Shown here: piece after piece, positions 1 through 8,717 of the stretch | Numbering within the stretch: position 1 is the stretch's first letter | How the letters are laid out: every line of letters starts with the position of its first letter | NCBI GenBank assembly: GCA_022925895.1 | Contig: JAKSYS010000824.1 | Location: forward strand, 1 to 21,398 | Length of the DNA stretch: 21,398 nucleotides | Source: Fragilaria crotonensis | Taxonomy: Eukaryota; Bacillariophyta; Fragilariophyceae; Fragilariales; Fragilariaceae | Direction: 5' to 3' | Made by a program: the position numbers and the translations under genes | The notes under the pieces: model-generated | The model's input: only the letters and a program-made list of their open reading frames with translations | The model's database searches: none | What the model was told of the DNA's origin: nothing

Positions 1-480
1 TGCTCAGGGCCTCAGTGCTCAATCATCAGTGGTGGACCGTAGATATTTAGCAGCTGGGATAACCGAGTACGCATTAGACGACGTATAAGCATGTGCTGTG
101 TGCTGTGATCTGTGATAGGCAAATGGCTGAGCCAGACTATGTCGAATCTCGATGCCGTGGGCATCATTATTCTTTGTCCGGTTCAGGATCCGGGGACTTG
201 TTGTTTTTGTTATTCGTAGTTTGATTGTTGAAAAAAGAGAGAAAGATATGTGGTAGTCAAAAGTCAAAATGGCGTATCGATTTGACACGCAGATGATGGG
301 GGAAAAGGATTTATTGTCTGTCGTCGATTCGCCATCAAGCAGAATGACAAAGAATGAAAGAAACGAGCGATCTGGATGATACAGCGTTTGTTATTCGTCA
401 CACCCTCGAAGGTCTTGAATCAACAATTAACTCTTCACTTATAGATATCATGGAAGCCATACGGTAGTCGCGATCACACG
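1..480 (+). repeat. Duplicated 3' flank of an unseen ANK-K copy
   Basis: No gene is visible here. The stretch at about 180-300 (GGATCCGGGGACTTG, then an AGAGAGAAAGATAT run and a CAAAATGGCGT block) lines up with 18830-18915. The CACACCCTCGAAGG block at about 400 recurs at 19000, followed in both places by CTTGAATCAAC. In the third copy this flank lies directly downstream of ANK-K III, so the window probably begins just after another ANK-K copy outside the left edge. Short open frames here are not conserved between copies and I treat them as chance. Confidence 0.6.
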
Positions 481-600
481 GAATCCTATGGACGACGCCT
501 AGTCGGCGATGGATGTTCATCTTCGGAGCTTGTCGAACACATTACTCGCTCCGGATTCTTCACTTACACTCTTCTTGCAGAAATTGTGACAGAGTCAGAA
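480..600 (+). pseudogene. Family X remnant (unrecognised)
   Basis: The block CGGAATCCTATGGACGACGC and the following GGCGATGGATGTTCATC match 19180-19225 almost base for base. A more distant match is at 12040-12070. The frame reads ITRNPMDDA and then meets a stop, whereas the copy near 19160 stays open longer (IARNPKDDAQ). I do not recognise the family. It precedes a broken EPSP synthase here, as the 11890-12130 copy also does. Confidence 0.35.
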
Positions 601-729
601 GAACAAGAATTCCTTCCCTGAACGAGGGCACCAGTAATCCAGCTGGCTTGAGGACTGCCGTTCTTGACATTGCAAAGCAACCCTTCTATCAATCGCATCA
701 AGAAAGTCCAAGCTGATCCTGTATCTTGG

Positions 730-1500
730 AAAAATACTGGAACTGCCATGAGACTGCCGTTAGAACTGAGACTGTCCTCCAGTCGTCATCGATGCGACAA
801 CTGGTGCACCGCTTCCCGGAGACACGGTACCACCACCGTGATGTCGCAAATTTTGTACTTTGATCCTTGCGATGCATTCTTCTTATTGTTGATTGTAACA
901 TTGGTTATATCGAGATGGACACGTCTGTACTTTACCATCGATGCCTTCTCGAACCATACCTTCTGATACTCGTCATACTATACAACACAAACACACACCA
1001 TGTCTCGGTCAGCGGGAAAATGATGTCTCGGTTCCTATTGTCTCGGCTCGAGGCCGCCCCTCGCTGTTGGCGATGCTTGCACTGCCATCACTGATGAACC
1101 CACTTTTTGGCCCCCTTTGCTGCCTTGACGATTGGTCTCATGAGCAATTCGGGCGTCGCAGTTGACATTGAGGGAGACATGGACGGCGGCAAATCTTGGT
1201 TATCCATATATCCACTGATCAATATGACAAAACAGCCGGGACCATTGCGGTTGAGGGAGATGCCGGTTCCGCCAGTTACGTTTTGGTCGACGACGCTGCC
1301 GTTACTGGCGGAACGATTGCAGTTCGCGAATGCGGATCCGAATCGAATCAGGGAGTTCAGCATTCGCCAATGTGATGGAACGTGTGAGAGTATCACAATC
1401 ATCCCAGATACGGCCGTCATGCCCAAACTCAAGCGAGTTGACGTGAATTATAGTTATACCCAGATGCGGCCATTTCTCTGGCGGAGGTGGCGCTCGCTAC
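730..1500 (+). pseudogene. EPSP synthase fragment A (decayed)
   Basis: This is a broken copy of 5-enolpyruvylshikimate-3-phosphate synthase, the sixth shikimate-pathway enzyme, which joins shikimate-3-phosphate and PEP. Family signatures appear in order but in shifting frames: NTGTAMR at 733-753 (family NAGTAMR), GLMSNSGVAVDI at about 1134-1169 (family LM.RFGV.V), VEGDAGSASY at 1250-1279, AVTGGTI at about 1298-1318, and PDAAISLAEVALA at 1460-1498 (family PD.AMTLAV.ALF). An NEGTS stretch near 630 may be the family's early SEGT motif. At least three frameshifts separate the blocks and no continuous frame exists. The C-terminal third is absent: homology stops at about 1500, where ANK-K sequence starts. 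The same gene is represented at 12383-13150. I am confident of the family and less sure of the 5' limit. Confidence 0.8.
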
Positions 1501-1504
1501 CGGT

Positions 1505-2290
1505 GGAACATGTAGCGAGGGCCACGCACTTTGCTCCAAATGCCTTCTGAGGACGCGATGGTGAAACCTGCCGTACATGACGACTGCCACCTTCCGTGCC
1601 GGATCGGCGGGTGCTCGGCCCACCTTTCCAGGAGGGAGAGATTGTTGGACGCATAGACCATTCGATAATCCAATACTTCTTTCTGCAACCTCTCATCGAA
1701 ACAGTCGCATCGAAAGTTGACGTCGTCCAACAAGTTGTCGACGACATCAATGATGAGGTGAAAAAGTTGTCTGTAATTGACCGTCACTTGCCAGGGTGGG
1801 CGTTGAACAATGCGAATGCGAAACAATTGAAGCTGTGCCCAACAGTCGTGATTATACTCGCATCGCAGCGGATCGTTCGAAAGATCTCAACACGTGGTTC
1901 ACAAATGCTGTGGAGCAAAATACCAGGTGGTCTGCCCTTTGAGATTTCGGTGGACAGAAAGTGGATGGTAACGGTTGCACCTTGGCTTCGAATTGTCGTC
2001 AACATCGGAGCCGAATTGGACCTCCAAAGTGGCGTTGGCCGTAGTCAGGAGTTTCCATTATTTCCTAAGAAAACCAAAGAGATGAAGTCTTTAATCGATG
2101 CGTTGGGTGTCAAAGAAAACATGGTGAGCAGCAGACCTTCGAAGAAAATGCGTTAAAGGCGATGGCAGACATGGCCAACGAGGAGGAGAATTCGAAGAAG
2201 TGGCGCGATGAGATGGAACCAGTTGTCGGTGAGAACGGACGGACGATGTGGGTGAAAAAACGATTAGAGGATAGAGGTCATTGGTGTTAA
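1505..2290 (+). pseudogene. ANK-K copy I, 3' fragment (RING1-like remnant + C-terminal domain)
   Basis: Only the end of the ANK-K gene is present. It starts inside the RING1-like finger (CSEGHALCSKC at about 1510-1542, matching CGEGHALCVDC of copy III) and runs to a stop at 2288-2290. The longest open piece is 1596-2156 and contains DRHLPGWALNNANA, LKLCPTVVII, PFEISVDRKWMVTVAPWLRI and KEMKSLIDALG. The final piece (about 2165-2290, other frame) has DEMEPVVGENGRTMWVKKRL. Frameshifts lie near 1550-1600, 1850-1930 and 2110-2150. Its wording (DRSKDLNTWF in one frame, KKTKEMK) is closer to copy II than to copy III. The ankyrin, kinase and zinc-finger start are missing and EPSP synthase sequence abuts instead, so this is a truncated recombinant pseudogene. 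Confidence 0.85.
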
Positions 2291-2379
2291 GGTGGTATGC
2301 TACAGTACTTGTACTACCGTAGACTACCCCGGCAATGCACGAGCGAAATACGGCGGTGTAGTCGGTTGACCGGCGAGAC
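2291..2379 (+). repeat. Short piece of the ANK-K 3' flank
   Basis: AGGTGGTATGCTACAGTACTTGTACTACCG and the GCACGAGCGAAATACGG block that follows match 18570-18645 downstream of ANK-K III. The match ends in CGACCGGCGAGA-type sequence at about 2372. In copy III another 1.1 kb follows before the next shared block. Here the sequence jumps straight to that block, so an internal deletion or a recombination joint lies at about 2372-2390. Confidence 0.6.
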
Positions 2380-2536
2380 TTGTGGACCTCTTCAGCTGAC
2401 GTCCTGGCATGCCACAAGTCTGGGCGATCGCTCCAATGATCGCGGAAAGGGAAATGCAAAGCAAACGGTGTTGCAAATGAGAATTAATCTGAATAGTGTT
2501 TCAAATGATAACATATGTGAATTGTGTCAGCCCTAA
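2297..2536 (+). CDS. Small unrecognised ORF upstream of the secreted-peptide gene
   Basis: This frame encodes up to 79 residues, and its C-terminal part (GDRSNDRGKGNAKQTVLQMR, ending ELCQP) is shared with the ORF at 19762-19959, including the stop codon. The N-terminal parts differ because the duplication begins inside the frame. It ends 160 bp before the start of the secreted-peptide gene, so it could be leader sequence or an untranslated exon instead of a protein gene. No domain is recognisable and I would not rely on it. Confidence 0.2.
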   Translation: MLQYLYYRRLPRQCTSEIRRCSRLTGETCGPLQLTSWHATSLGDRSNDRGKGNAKQTVLQMRINLNSVSNDNICELCQP

Positions 2537-2695
2537 GCGAACGTGGAAGGAACGACCAGTGCCTTGTCATTTCGACTAGAGCATGTTCTTTACATCCGAC
2601 TTCTCATGACATGCGGAGCCACAGCATGACCAAAAGCGAACTTCGACATCGATACCTTTTAACTTTGACTTTCCTCTCACACGAAATAAAATAAA

Positions 2696-2890
2696 ATGAG
2701 CTGCCATTTGTTGACGAAATCAGCCTTCCTCGCCGTTGTTCTTCTCCTTTTTGCCTTGCAGGCTTCTGCTGATGATCACCAGCACCGCTTTCTTCGTGGC
2801 GGAAGTAGTGATCAAACTCCTGTCGCGATGGATCAAGGTTCTGCCATCAGCACTGGTGAGGAATCAAACCTGCTCGCCAACTTGCATTGA
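2696..2890 (+). CDS. Small secreted protein with N-terminal signal peptide
   Basis: The start ATG sits in an A-rich context (AATAAAATAAAATGAG) conserved in the second copy. The 64-residue frame begins with a clear secretory signal: a basic n-region (MSCHLLTKS), a hydrophobic core of about 15 residues (AFLAVVLLLFALQ) and an AxA-type cleavage site (QASA-DD, after residue about 25). The mature part starts DDHQHRFLRGGS. The frame stops at 2888-2890. One frame over, sequence continues as ALKSKSKISPQTTTEPPTTK up to a stop near 3010, a Lys/Ser and Thr/Pro-rich linker type common in diatom secreted proteins, so the ancestral protein was probably longer and a one-base slip shortened it. Function is unknown. 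It is the only gene in the window that looks intact in its short form. Confidence 0.5.
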   Translation: MSCHLLTKSAFLAVVLLLFALQASADDHQHRFLRGGSSDQTPVAMDQGSAISTGEESNLLANLH

Positions 2891-2972
2891 AAAGCAAGTC
2901 TAAAATTAGTCCTCAAACCACAACCGAACCTCCCACGACAAAGAAACCCAATAATGCCGGCGGCACTCGTGC

Positions 2973-3476
2973 TCAAATGTCCGCCGCCGCTGTTCCGCTC
3001 CACCATGAATAATGGTAGAATGGTTGATTGCGGATGTCGTTGATGACGATGATGATGGTTCTCATGTTGTTAGCACATGATGTAAACCACAATGCTTGGT
3101 CTACGATCAATAAGACCGATTGTCCTGTTGTAAAGCACAAGTACGTTGAAGCACACTTGGCCACCGGGACATTCACTTTGGGACTGTATTCCATCGAGAA
3201 GGGGGCGACGCTGCAAAACTGTCCAGTAAACTCCAAAACCCGCCAATTGGGTCCCGCACAAATGGTGTCCGCATGATTATCAATCTCGTTTCGGCAAACT
3301 TGCCCTTCATGGACAGTGGGGTGTTGAGTCAGGGTAGTGCTGGCTGTCGTTCTCATGCTGGAGATGACTGGCATCGCCGCACGTTTACCAGCACCGCCCT
3401 CCGCGTGTCAGGTACTATACGCGCCACGGCCAAAAATACGGCCGTTTTGAGACCCACGTTCTGAAACTGTCGTGAT
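2973..3476 (-). pseudogene. Copia-like retroelement fragment (Gag end + protease-like region), left copy
   Basis: On the minus strand, 3476 to 3411 reads TTVSERGSQNGR followed by FGRGAYST, then a TGA at 3410-3408. The same frame continues open to 2973. The continuation carries EIDNHADTICAGPNWRVLEF and FSMEYSPKVNVPVAKCAST, the retropepsin-like region of diatom Ty1/copia-type elements, in which the DNHADT block is diagnostic. After WFTSCANN the element sequence fades out at about 3010-3040, next to the plus-strand secreted-protein tail. Integrase and reverse transcriptase are absent. The 5' part is cut at 3476 by the duplication breakpoint. Confidence 0.8.
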
Positions 3477-3893
3477 GCATACCTCCTGGGCGGCCACCGA
3501 GCCGTGGGTACATACACACCAGGTATTACGTACGTGTACCTGGTACATGTACCAGTTACATGGTCGTGATGGATCGTTTACGATTTACTGGGACCGCGAG
3601 AACTGAACGCTCTGTCACGGTACTGGCACGGGTGCCCGTATACTACCGTAGTACAAGGATTCGAGATCGAAGGAAAGAATGCAAAACGCGAAGCCCTAAT
3701 CAAATGCGAAGACAGCGATTATATGTATCATTACACAAATTCGCTTTTAGCATCAACAGATCTTATCATCTTCCTTATTACCTTTATCTATCCATTTCAG
3801 GTAAGATTTGTCACCAGATCCATTTACACGCTGTTGCACAGCCAACAACTGACTCTATGGTTTAATACTGCAGAATCTGAGTACTTCAGAAGC
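3477..3893 (+). other. Intergenic: GTAC-rich spacer, then upstream region of ANK-K II
   Basis: No gene is supported. At about 3515-3560 there is a cluster of GTAC and TACC/GGTA palindromic words (ACGTACGTGTACC, TGGTACATGTACCAG), like clusters elsewhere in the window. From about 3825 (GTTGCACAGCCAACAACTGACTC) the sequence matches 14575-14637 upstream of ANK-K III up to the start codon, so this is a conserved leader or promoter-proximal segment. A TCAG-GTAAG string at 3798-3806 looks like a splice junction, but nothing else supports an upstream exon. Confidence 0.5.
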
Positions 3894-4958
3894 ATGCCGT
3901 TGAGTGACAACGACGTTGCTTTGATCTTCAACGCCTTTAAAGGCAATCTCAATGAGGTTCGTGCCCTATTGCTTGATGGAGCCAATGTGAATGCCCAACG
4001 TGATAGTGATGGTGCAACTGCCCTGTACGTGGCGAGTCAAAATGGTCATTTGGAAGTCGTCCGCGAGCTGCTTCAAATCGACGATGTGGATGTGAATCTC
4101 GATCTACTGATGATGGTTCAACAGCCCTGTACATTGCGAGTAACGAAGGCCATGTGGATGTCGTCCGGGCATTGCTTCAGCACGACAATGTGGATGTGAA
4201 TATCCTAGGAAGTGATGATTGTGACACAGCCCTTCACGCTGCGATACTTGGTGGTTTGGAAGTCTTCCGCGAGTTGCTCCAGCACAGCAAGGTGAATGTG
4301 AATGCCAAAAATAAGGATGGTGATACAGTCTTAAGCATTGCGAGTCAACACAACAATCTGGACGTCGTCGGCATATTGCTCCAGAATGAAAAGGTTGACG
4401 TGAATGCCAAAATAAGAATGGTGAAACAGCCCTATTCAAGGCAAGCCGAGAAGGCTATCAGGAAGCCGTCAAGACGTTGCTCGAGCACAACACTGTGGAT
4501 GTGAATCTCCATGTAATACTGGTGCAACACCCCTTCACATTGCGAGTCAATATGACCGTGGGGATGTCGTCCGCGAGTTGCTCCAAAACAGCAAGGTGAA
4601 TGCGAATCTCAAAGATAATGACGAATTAACAGCTTTTGAAGTGGCTCAAAACATAACAAGTTTGCTGCGATCAAGGCCTTCCGTGATGAAATCGAGACTT
4701 TGGAGGAAGTGAACAAGAACCGGGAATCGCTTGCTAAGGTGATGAAACCTGCAAGGCTGAACCTGTTGAACTCTCTTATAACTATATCAAGCATTGCATC
4801 AAAATCCGCAAACTTGGATCGGGTGCCTCTGGCGATGTTTTTTGGTCGAAGATCGTGATCTCCTGAATCCAAAAAGTTCGCTGTTAAAATGATCAAACTT
4901 TCAAAGTTCTGATGGCCCCAATGACGAAATTTGGGTATCCTTCCAGAGGGAACTTTCG

Positions 4959-5063
4959 GTACGTTGTGTGTTCTGCATTGAGCCATTGCCTCGTGTGGAA
5001 CAATGTATATGTACCCTGCCCCCATCTCCTTCGAGTTCTAACACTCATGCACGATTCTGCCAG
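4959..5063 (+). other. Spliceosomal intron in ANK-K II kinase domain (105 nt)
   Basis: GTACGT follows AACTTTCG and CTGCCAG precedes ACACTCAAAAG. Removing the interval joins ELS to TLKRFRHPNIIVLYGY in one frame, the expected run from helix C to strand 4 of a kinase. A TTCTAAC branch-site word lies about 26 nt before the acceptor. The copy III intron (16750-16845) has the same donor, branch word and acceptor context with a diverged interior. Confidence 0.85.
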
Positions 5064-5547
5064 ACACTCAAAAGATTTCGTCATCCCAATATCATTGTCT
5101 TGTACGGCTACAACTTCAAAGGCAGAGCTGGAGAGCAGTTTTTGGTGTATGAATACGCAGCCAACGGCTCCTCGACTGCTTTCTCAAGGATGATGACAAG
5201 AGAGCTCCTTCCTGCAGATAAGCGGCTGTCGATCATGTACCAAGTTGCGAACGCAGTGCACTCTTGCACACTGGTGCAGCTGGTGTCAAAGTGTATCACC
5301 GCGATATAAAGAGTGCAAACATTTGTCTGATGAAAGATTTTACACCGAAGCTCATTGTGTGGGCTGGCGAAGTTTGTTTGGACAGGCACGAAGCTGTTCC
5401 GTCGGAGTCGATCCAACAAAGTGGCTCAACGCAAGGCACCGCAATAGGAACTCATTTGTACAGGTGCCCAGAGTATATCTCGAAGAAAGGAAAAGGCATC
5501 AACTGTGACTACATTCCTGCCTATGATGTGTATTCTTTGGCGTTGTC

Positions 5548-6741
5548 ATGGCTGAGCTAATCTTAGGTCGCTTGAATGATGGCAAGCGAACGAATGTCTT
5601 GCAGACGTACGTCTTGAATGAGGAAACGCCTATCGTTGATGGATGGAAACAGCTCAAAAACCATGCAGATGGCCGGGCCGACTGGAATGCAGAAGCTCTT
5701 GAACTTGTGTGCAAGACTGTGATTGGGTGCATCACCCTTCCATCTGAAAGAAGATTGAGCACGGACAAGCTTCGTGACCTGTTGAAACATGCCACGAATA
5801 AACAAGACAAATATAGTGACATTGAGCCGAAGGATGCCATAGCCGAGCTGGACAAGATCCTGGACAACACTGATAAACGGAACTCTGAGCCGGAATGTGT
5901 AGGCAAAGGTCTCCCATGTTGCAATTGCGACAAACCCCCTTTTGTTGTAAAGTGTAACGGAGAGTCTCACCCATTGTGCGCCAAATGTCTTGAAAAAGCG
6001 GTTTGGGAAGCCCCTGCCAGCACCCCTGCCACTTTTCAACTTCGGTGCTTGGTCAGTGGGTGTCCGAGCCAACCTTTCACAATTGATGATATTTGTGAGC
6101 ACGTACCTGATAGAACGTGGTCCTTCCACTGGCAGAAGATAGCCGACCAAAATTTAATGCACCTCGCGGTTTCGCGGAAAGACAACCAACAACGTTTTGA
6201 CGAGTTGTCGTTCGCAGTGGATCACTGCTTGAAAGGGCTGGCGTGGAACAATGCGCATTTGCAACATCGTAGTGTGTGCCCAACTCTCGTGGTGATCACT
6301 CGCATCGAAGCTGATCGTTCGAAAATCTCAACACGTGGTTCACAAAAAGGAAAGCAAAAATACCAGGTGACCTTCTATTGTGAGCGCTCGGGCGATCCAG
6401 GTCACGAGCCCTTTGAGATTTCGGTGGACAAACAATGGATCGTAATGGTTGTACCGTTGCTTCAAATTGCCATCGATATAGCAGCTGCCTGGGATCCCTT
6501 GAAAGTGTCGCTGGCCGTAGCCAAGCAGTTTCGAATAAAACAGCATACCAAAGAGATGAAGGATTTAATCAATGCGTTAGGGGTCGAAGAAGAACATGGT
6601 AAACAGCAGATCTTGGATGGAGGTGCGTTAATGGCGATGGCAGACATGGCCAACAAGAAGGAGAATTTGAAGAAGTGGCGCCATGAGATGGAACCTGTTG
6701 TCGGTGAGTACGGACGGACGATTTGGGTGAAGAACGGTTGA
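5548..6741 (+). CDS. ANK-K II 3' open frame: RING1-like zinc finger and C-terminal domain
   Basis: This is the longest uninterrupted part of any ANK-K copy (397 codons). It starts inside kinase subdomain IX (AELILG), so the first codon is not a real start. Residues 1-110 finish the kinase C-lobe (IGCITLPSERRLS). Residues 124-172 hold C124-x2-C127, C136, H141, C144-x2-C147, C167-x4-C172, the spacing of the first RING of RBR ubiquitin ligases; no IBR or second RING follows. Residues about 225-330 are the conserved C-terminal domain (LAWNNAHLQHRSVCPTLVVI; YCERSGDPGHEPFEISVDK; an amphipathic stretch). The end is EMEPVVGEYGRTIWVKNG. Against copies I and III, residues about 257-268 are read one frame off, with later compensation. 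The segment is a gene part, not an independent gene. Confidence 0.6.
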   Translation: MAELILGRLNDGKRTNVLQTYVLNEETPIVDGWKQLKNHADGRADWNAEALELVCKTVIGCITLPSERRLSTDKLRDLLKHATNKQDKYSDIEPKDAIAELDKILDNTDKRNSEPECVGKGLPCCNCDKPPFVVKCNGESHPLCAKCLEKAVWEAPASTPATFQLRCLVSGCPSQPFTIDDICEHVPDRTWSFHWQKIADQNLMHLAVSRKDNQQRFDELSFAVDHCLKGLAWNNAHLQHRSVCPTLVVITRIEADRSKISTRGSQKGKQKYQVTFYCERSGDPGHEPFEISVDKQWIVMVVPLLQIAIDIAAAWDPLKVSLAVAKQFRIKQHTKEMKDLINALGVEEEHGKQQILDGGALMAMADMANKKENLKKWRHEMEPVVGEYGRTIWVKNG

Positions 6742-7220
6742 CGACGTGTCACACGACGACGACGAGGAGATATGGGCTTGATTTCGCGTCCCAATGACAA
6801 ATGAAATACGGTCGATGCAGTATACAGTGTGCAGTGGTTGATCGGCGACTGCGTGACCGATACGCTCAGATTGGACGATTGGACGATTGGACATCAACTT
6901 GATGTTAAAATACATACATGAATGCTTAGGATTTAATGTAAACGAAAGAAACGTGTGACAGAGACGTACGCCGTACGTTGACAATGGGCATTCCCATTAG
7001 AGGATTGATCGCACTTTTGTACCGAGTCTGGATCCTGGGACGTGATGTTGTTGCAACTTCAAAAGTGATCCAGCTAATAGTAGCTGCCTTTATAATAGGA
7101 CTGCACAAAATGTTGCAGTCAACCATGCGGATGTCAACTCGCATCACGAAGGATCCAACTGATCAGGAGGTTCTCCATGCCCCTTGCCAGTTCAGCTGTT
7201 GTTGCCGGTCTGAGTTCTTC
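6742..7220 (+). repeat. 3' flank of ANK-K II, shared with other copies
   Basis: After the stop codon the sequence aligns patchily with 18529-18870: the GTGGTTGATCGGCGA block near 6835, CTTAGGATTTAATGTAAACGA near 6926, and GAGGATTGATCGCACTTTTGT near 7000, followed by a GGATCC..GGGACGTGATGTTGTTG block. It is moderately diverged from copy III. I see no gene. The small frame at 6978-7334 crosses this flank and is not conserved in the other copies. Confidence 0.6.
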
Positions 7221-7660
7221 ATTAATTCATCTTTGGGGTGCTCGCGGAATCACGCGATTATGGAAGACGCAAGCATCATTGATTTGACAGATGTGGCGCC
7301 GTCGGACATCGCGAAAGATATCTCGGTTGATTAACAAGTGGTTTTTGTGCTGGCAGAGTAGCCAGTTACCATGGACTACGAGCACGTTGAATTCGTCATC
7401 GTTGGTTGTGTGGCAGTTGGAGGATAGGTCCCGTTGTCCGGTAGTCCCTTCTTGATCTGTTCCATGGCGGCTTCTCTTGGTGGTACTATGAAATACGAGC
7501 AGTCGCTACTGTAACCGAACACGAATATCATGGAAGTTGCCGCAGTAGAACAAGTTTATCTGTGGTGGTGGATTTGTACTCTGTTTTCTGCTGGGTTGGT
7601 CAGGCTCCAGGCGATGGCGTCAGCGAAGGTCAGTGCATTGTACAGATGGGTCATGGTATT
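7220..7660 (+). pseudogene. Family X remnant, second copy
   Basis: CATGGACTACGAGCACGTTG and GAATTCGTCATCGTTGGTTG at about 7370-7410 match 19318-19355. The ATGGCGGCTTCTCTTGGTGG block near 7463 and the AGCAGTCGCTA block after it match 19434-19480, and TGCTGGGTTGGTCAGGC near 7588 matches 19563-19580. The shared plus frame reads SMAASLGGTMKYEQSLL here and SMAASLFGVTLKQEQSLW in the other copy. Stops and indels break it. The family is not one I recognise, and coding on either strand cannot be excluded. Confidence 0.4.
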
Positions 7661-8131
7661 AGTCGCAAATACCGGTAGTCCTACTCCGGTCTCGAAACGT
7701 CCCGTCATCCTCCCTTGTGACGCGCATAGAAAGCTTACCAATCGGCTCCTGACAATGTTCGGAACCGTCGTCATTTTGCTATCGCAGCATCCGATCAAGA
7801 GTAATGATCTTGACGTTGGGCCACGCCCTGCTGCTCTCAGTGCATCTGATCTGACGCACTCCATTGTCAAGTAACCACAGGCAGCAGAGCGGGCTTGCAT
7901 GTCTTGGCGCGGATCAAAGAACATATCCACCAAGAGGTTTGCTCTATGGAACTCCACCAACACTAGTAATCCCAAAGAGCAAGAGTGACGCTGCCGTCGG
8001 TTATTCTCGTGGCCAGTGTGCCATTTGTGGAATACCATCCCACGTATTGTTTGCTTTAGAACCACCGATGCACTTTTTTCTATTCCAAGTTTGATTATTT
8101 CCAGCATCGTTGTCAACAGTGGACCCGCCAT
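7556..8131 (-). CDS. Hypothetical ORF, 191 residues, doubtful
   Basis: This is the longest open frame between 7340 and 10380. It overlaps family X at its C-terminal end, where the other copy near 19560 does not preserve the frame. No signal peptide, membrane segment or domain motif is evident. The composition (many Arg, Ser, Thr and scattered Cys) looks like chance antisense translation. It is reported only because the stretch 7660-8131 has no better candidate. Confidence 0.15.
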   Translation of the reverse strand: MAGPLLTTMLEIIKLGIEKSASVVLKQTIRGMVFHKWHTGHENNRRQRHSCSLGLLVLVEFHRANLLVDMFFDPRQDMQARSAACGYLTMECVRSDALRAAGRGPTSRSLLLIGCCDSKMTTVPNIVRSRLVSFLCASQGRMTGRFETGVGLPVFATNTMTHLYNALTFADAIAWSLTNPAENRVQIHHHR

Positions 8132-8717
8132 TGTGCCATTGCCAATCGAAGGACACAGAAAAGCACCAATTTCTTATGACATGTCAGCATCGTTCATCCC
8201 TTTTTCTGCATTGGACCTCTACACAAGCTCAATTACTCTCAAGATCAATGGTTGAAATTTCATATTGTAATTTCATGGCGTCGAGACACGACGACGGTGA
8301 ATATGGACAATCGATTACAAGGCCCGTCCTTGTTAATCCAACTAGCAAATCTCCAACCTTTTTCGAACCTGAAAATGTACATGTATCCCATTCTTTTCAG
8401 AGTCTGGATGCGGCAATACGGTCTTGCACGTCTCGTTCGCCGTCTATGCAGACGTGGGATATCAATTCCACAGCTTGCTTGTCTGCACCCCAAGAGGGAA
8501 TTGAATCGTCTTCATAGTTTGCATTGGCAAAAGTATTCATGTTGACAATTGGCATCCGTCGTATATGTGTCAATGTGGGCAACGGATGCCTGTCTCACCC
8601 GCCTGTGATTGGAATAGTCCATGAGATGGGTCTGGAGTTATGGAGTTGGACAGTCTTCATTCAATACTTGTTGTTGCGACGACAGAATACAACGTTGGTC
8701 ATCAGTCAATCAGTAAT
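8132..8717. other. No identified gene (8132-8717)
   Basis: Several overlapping frames of 60-135 codons exist on both strands. The largest is 8110-8517 on the plus strand. It includes CHCQSKDTEKHQFLMTCQH, which loosely recalls the small zinc-binding segment found after some retroelement reverse transcriptases, but nothing on either side supports that. No match to the other duplicated blocks of this window was seen. I cannot assign it. Confidence 0.3.

Larger units (their letters stand above)
2380..3476 (+). repeat. Segmental duplication, left copy (pair 19800-20907)
   Basis: From GACGTCCTGGCATGCCACAAG onward the sequence is nearly identical to 19815-20907, with only scattered substitutions and small indels. 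The shared block contains a short open frame, a secreted-peptide gene and an antisense copia-like retroelement piece. The copies part after CTGAAACTGTCGTGAT: the left copy switches to unrelated sequence at 3477 and the right copy continues through the retroelement. Identity is visibly higher than between the ANK-K copies, so this duplication is younger or has been homogenised. Confidence 0.9.
3894..6741 (+). pseudogene. ANK-K copy II: ankyrin repeats + Pelle-like kinase + RING1-like finger
   Basis: The start is the ATG at 3894 (MPLSDNDVALIFNAFKGNLN), conserved in copy III. Order: an N-terminal cap and about 7 ankyrin repeats (to about 4670); a linker (LEEVNKNRESLAKVM); a protein kinase with glycine loop GSGASGDV near 4815, AVKMIKL, HRDIKSANICL near 5297 and DVYSLA near 5525; then the zinc-finger and C-terminal part (see 5548-6741). 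The relatives are Pelle/IRAK receptor-like kinases. An intron at 4959-5063 interrupts the kinase N-lobe. Copy III shows where frames break, mostly by one base: about 4097, 4402, 4510, 4650, 4745, 4840, 4895, 5355 and 5540. As read, no full-length product is possible. It is best called a pseudogene unless the indels are assembly errors. Confidence 0.85.

Noticed and set aside
3028-3276. Plus-strand 82-codon frame, present in both copies of the 1.1-kb duplication (also at 20459-20707)
   Set aside because: Conservation comes from the recent duplication; the minus strand of the same bases encodes the recognisable retropepsin-like region.
3273-3464. Plus-strand 63-codon frame with a partner at 20551-20895
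   Set aside because: Antisense of the Gag-protease border of the retroelement, with no independent support.
3798-3806. TCAG-GTAAG as a splice junction upstream of ANK-K II
   Set aside because: The string is absent upstream of ANK-K III and no upstream exon is visible.
5499-6150. Minus-strand frames of 144 and 195 codons opposite ANK-K II
   Set aside because: They overlap a clearly coding plus-strand zinc-finger and C-terminal domain and have no motifs.
8110-8517. Zinc segment like that following retroelement reverse transcriptases (CHCQSKDTEKHQFLMTCQH)
   Set aside because: Only a loose C/H pattern, with no reverse transcriptase or other element sequence next to it.
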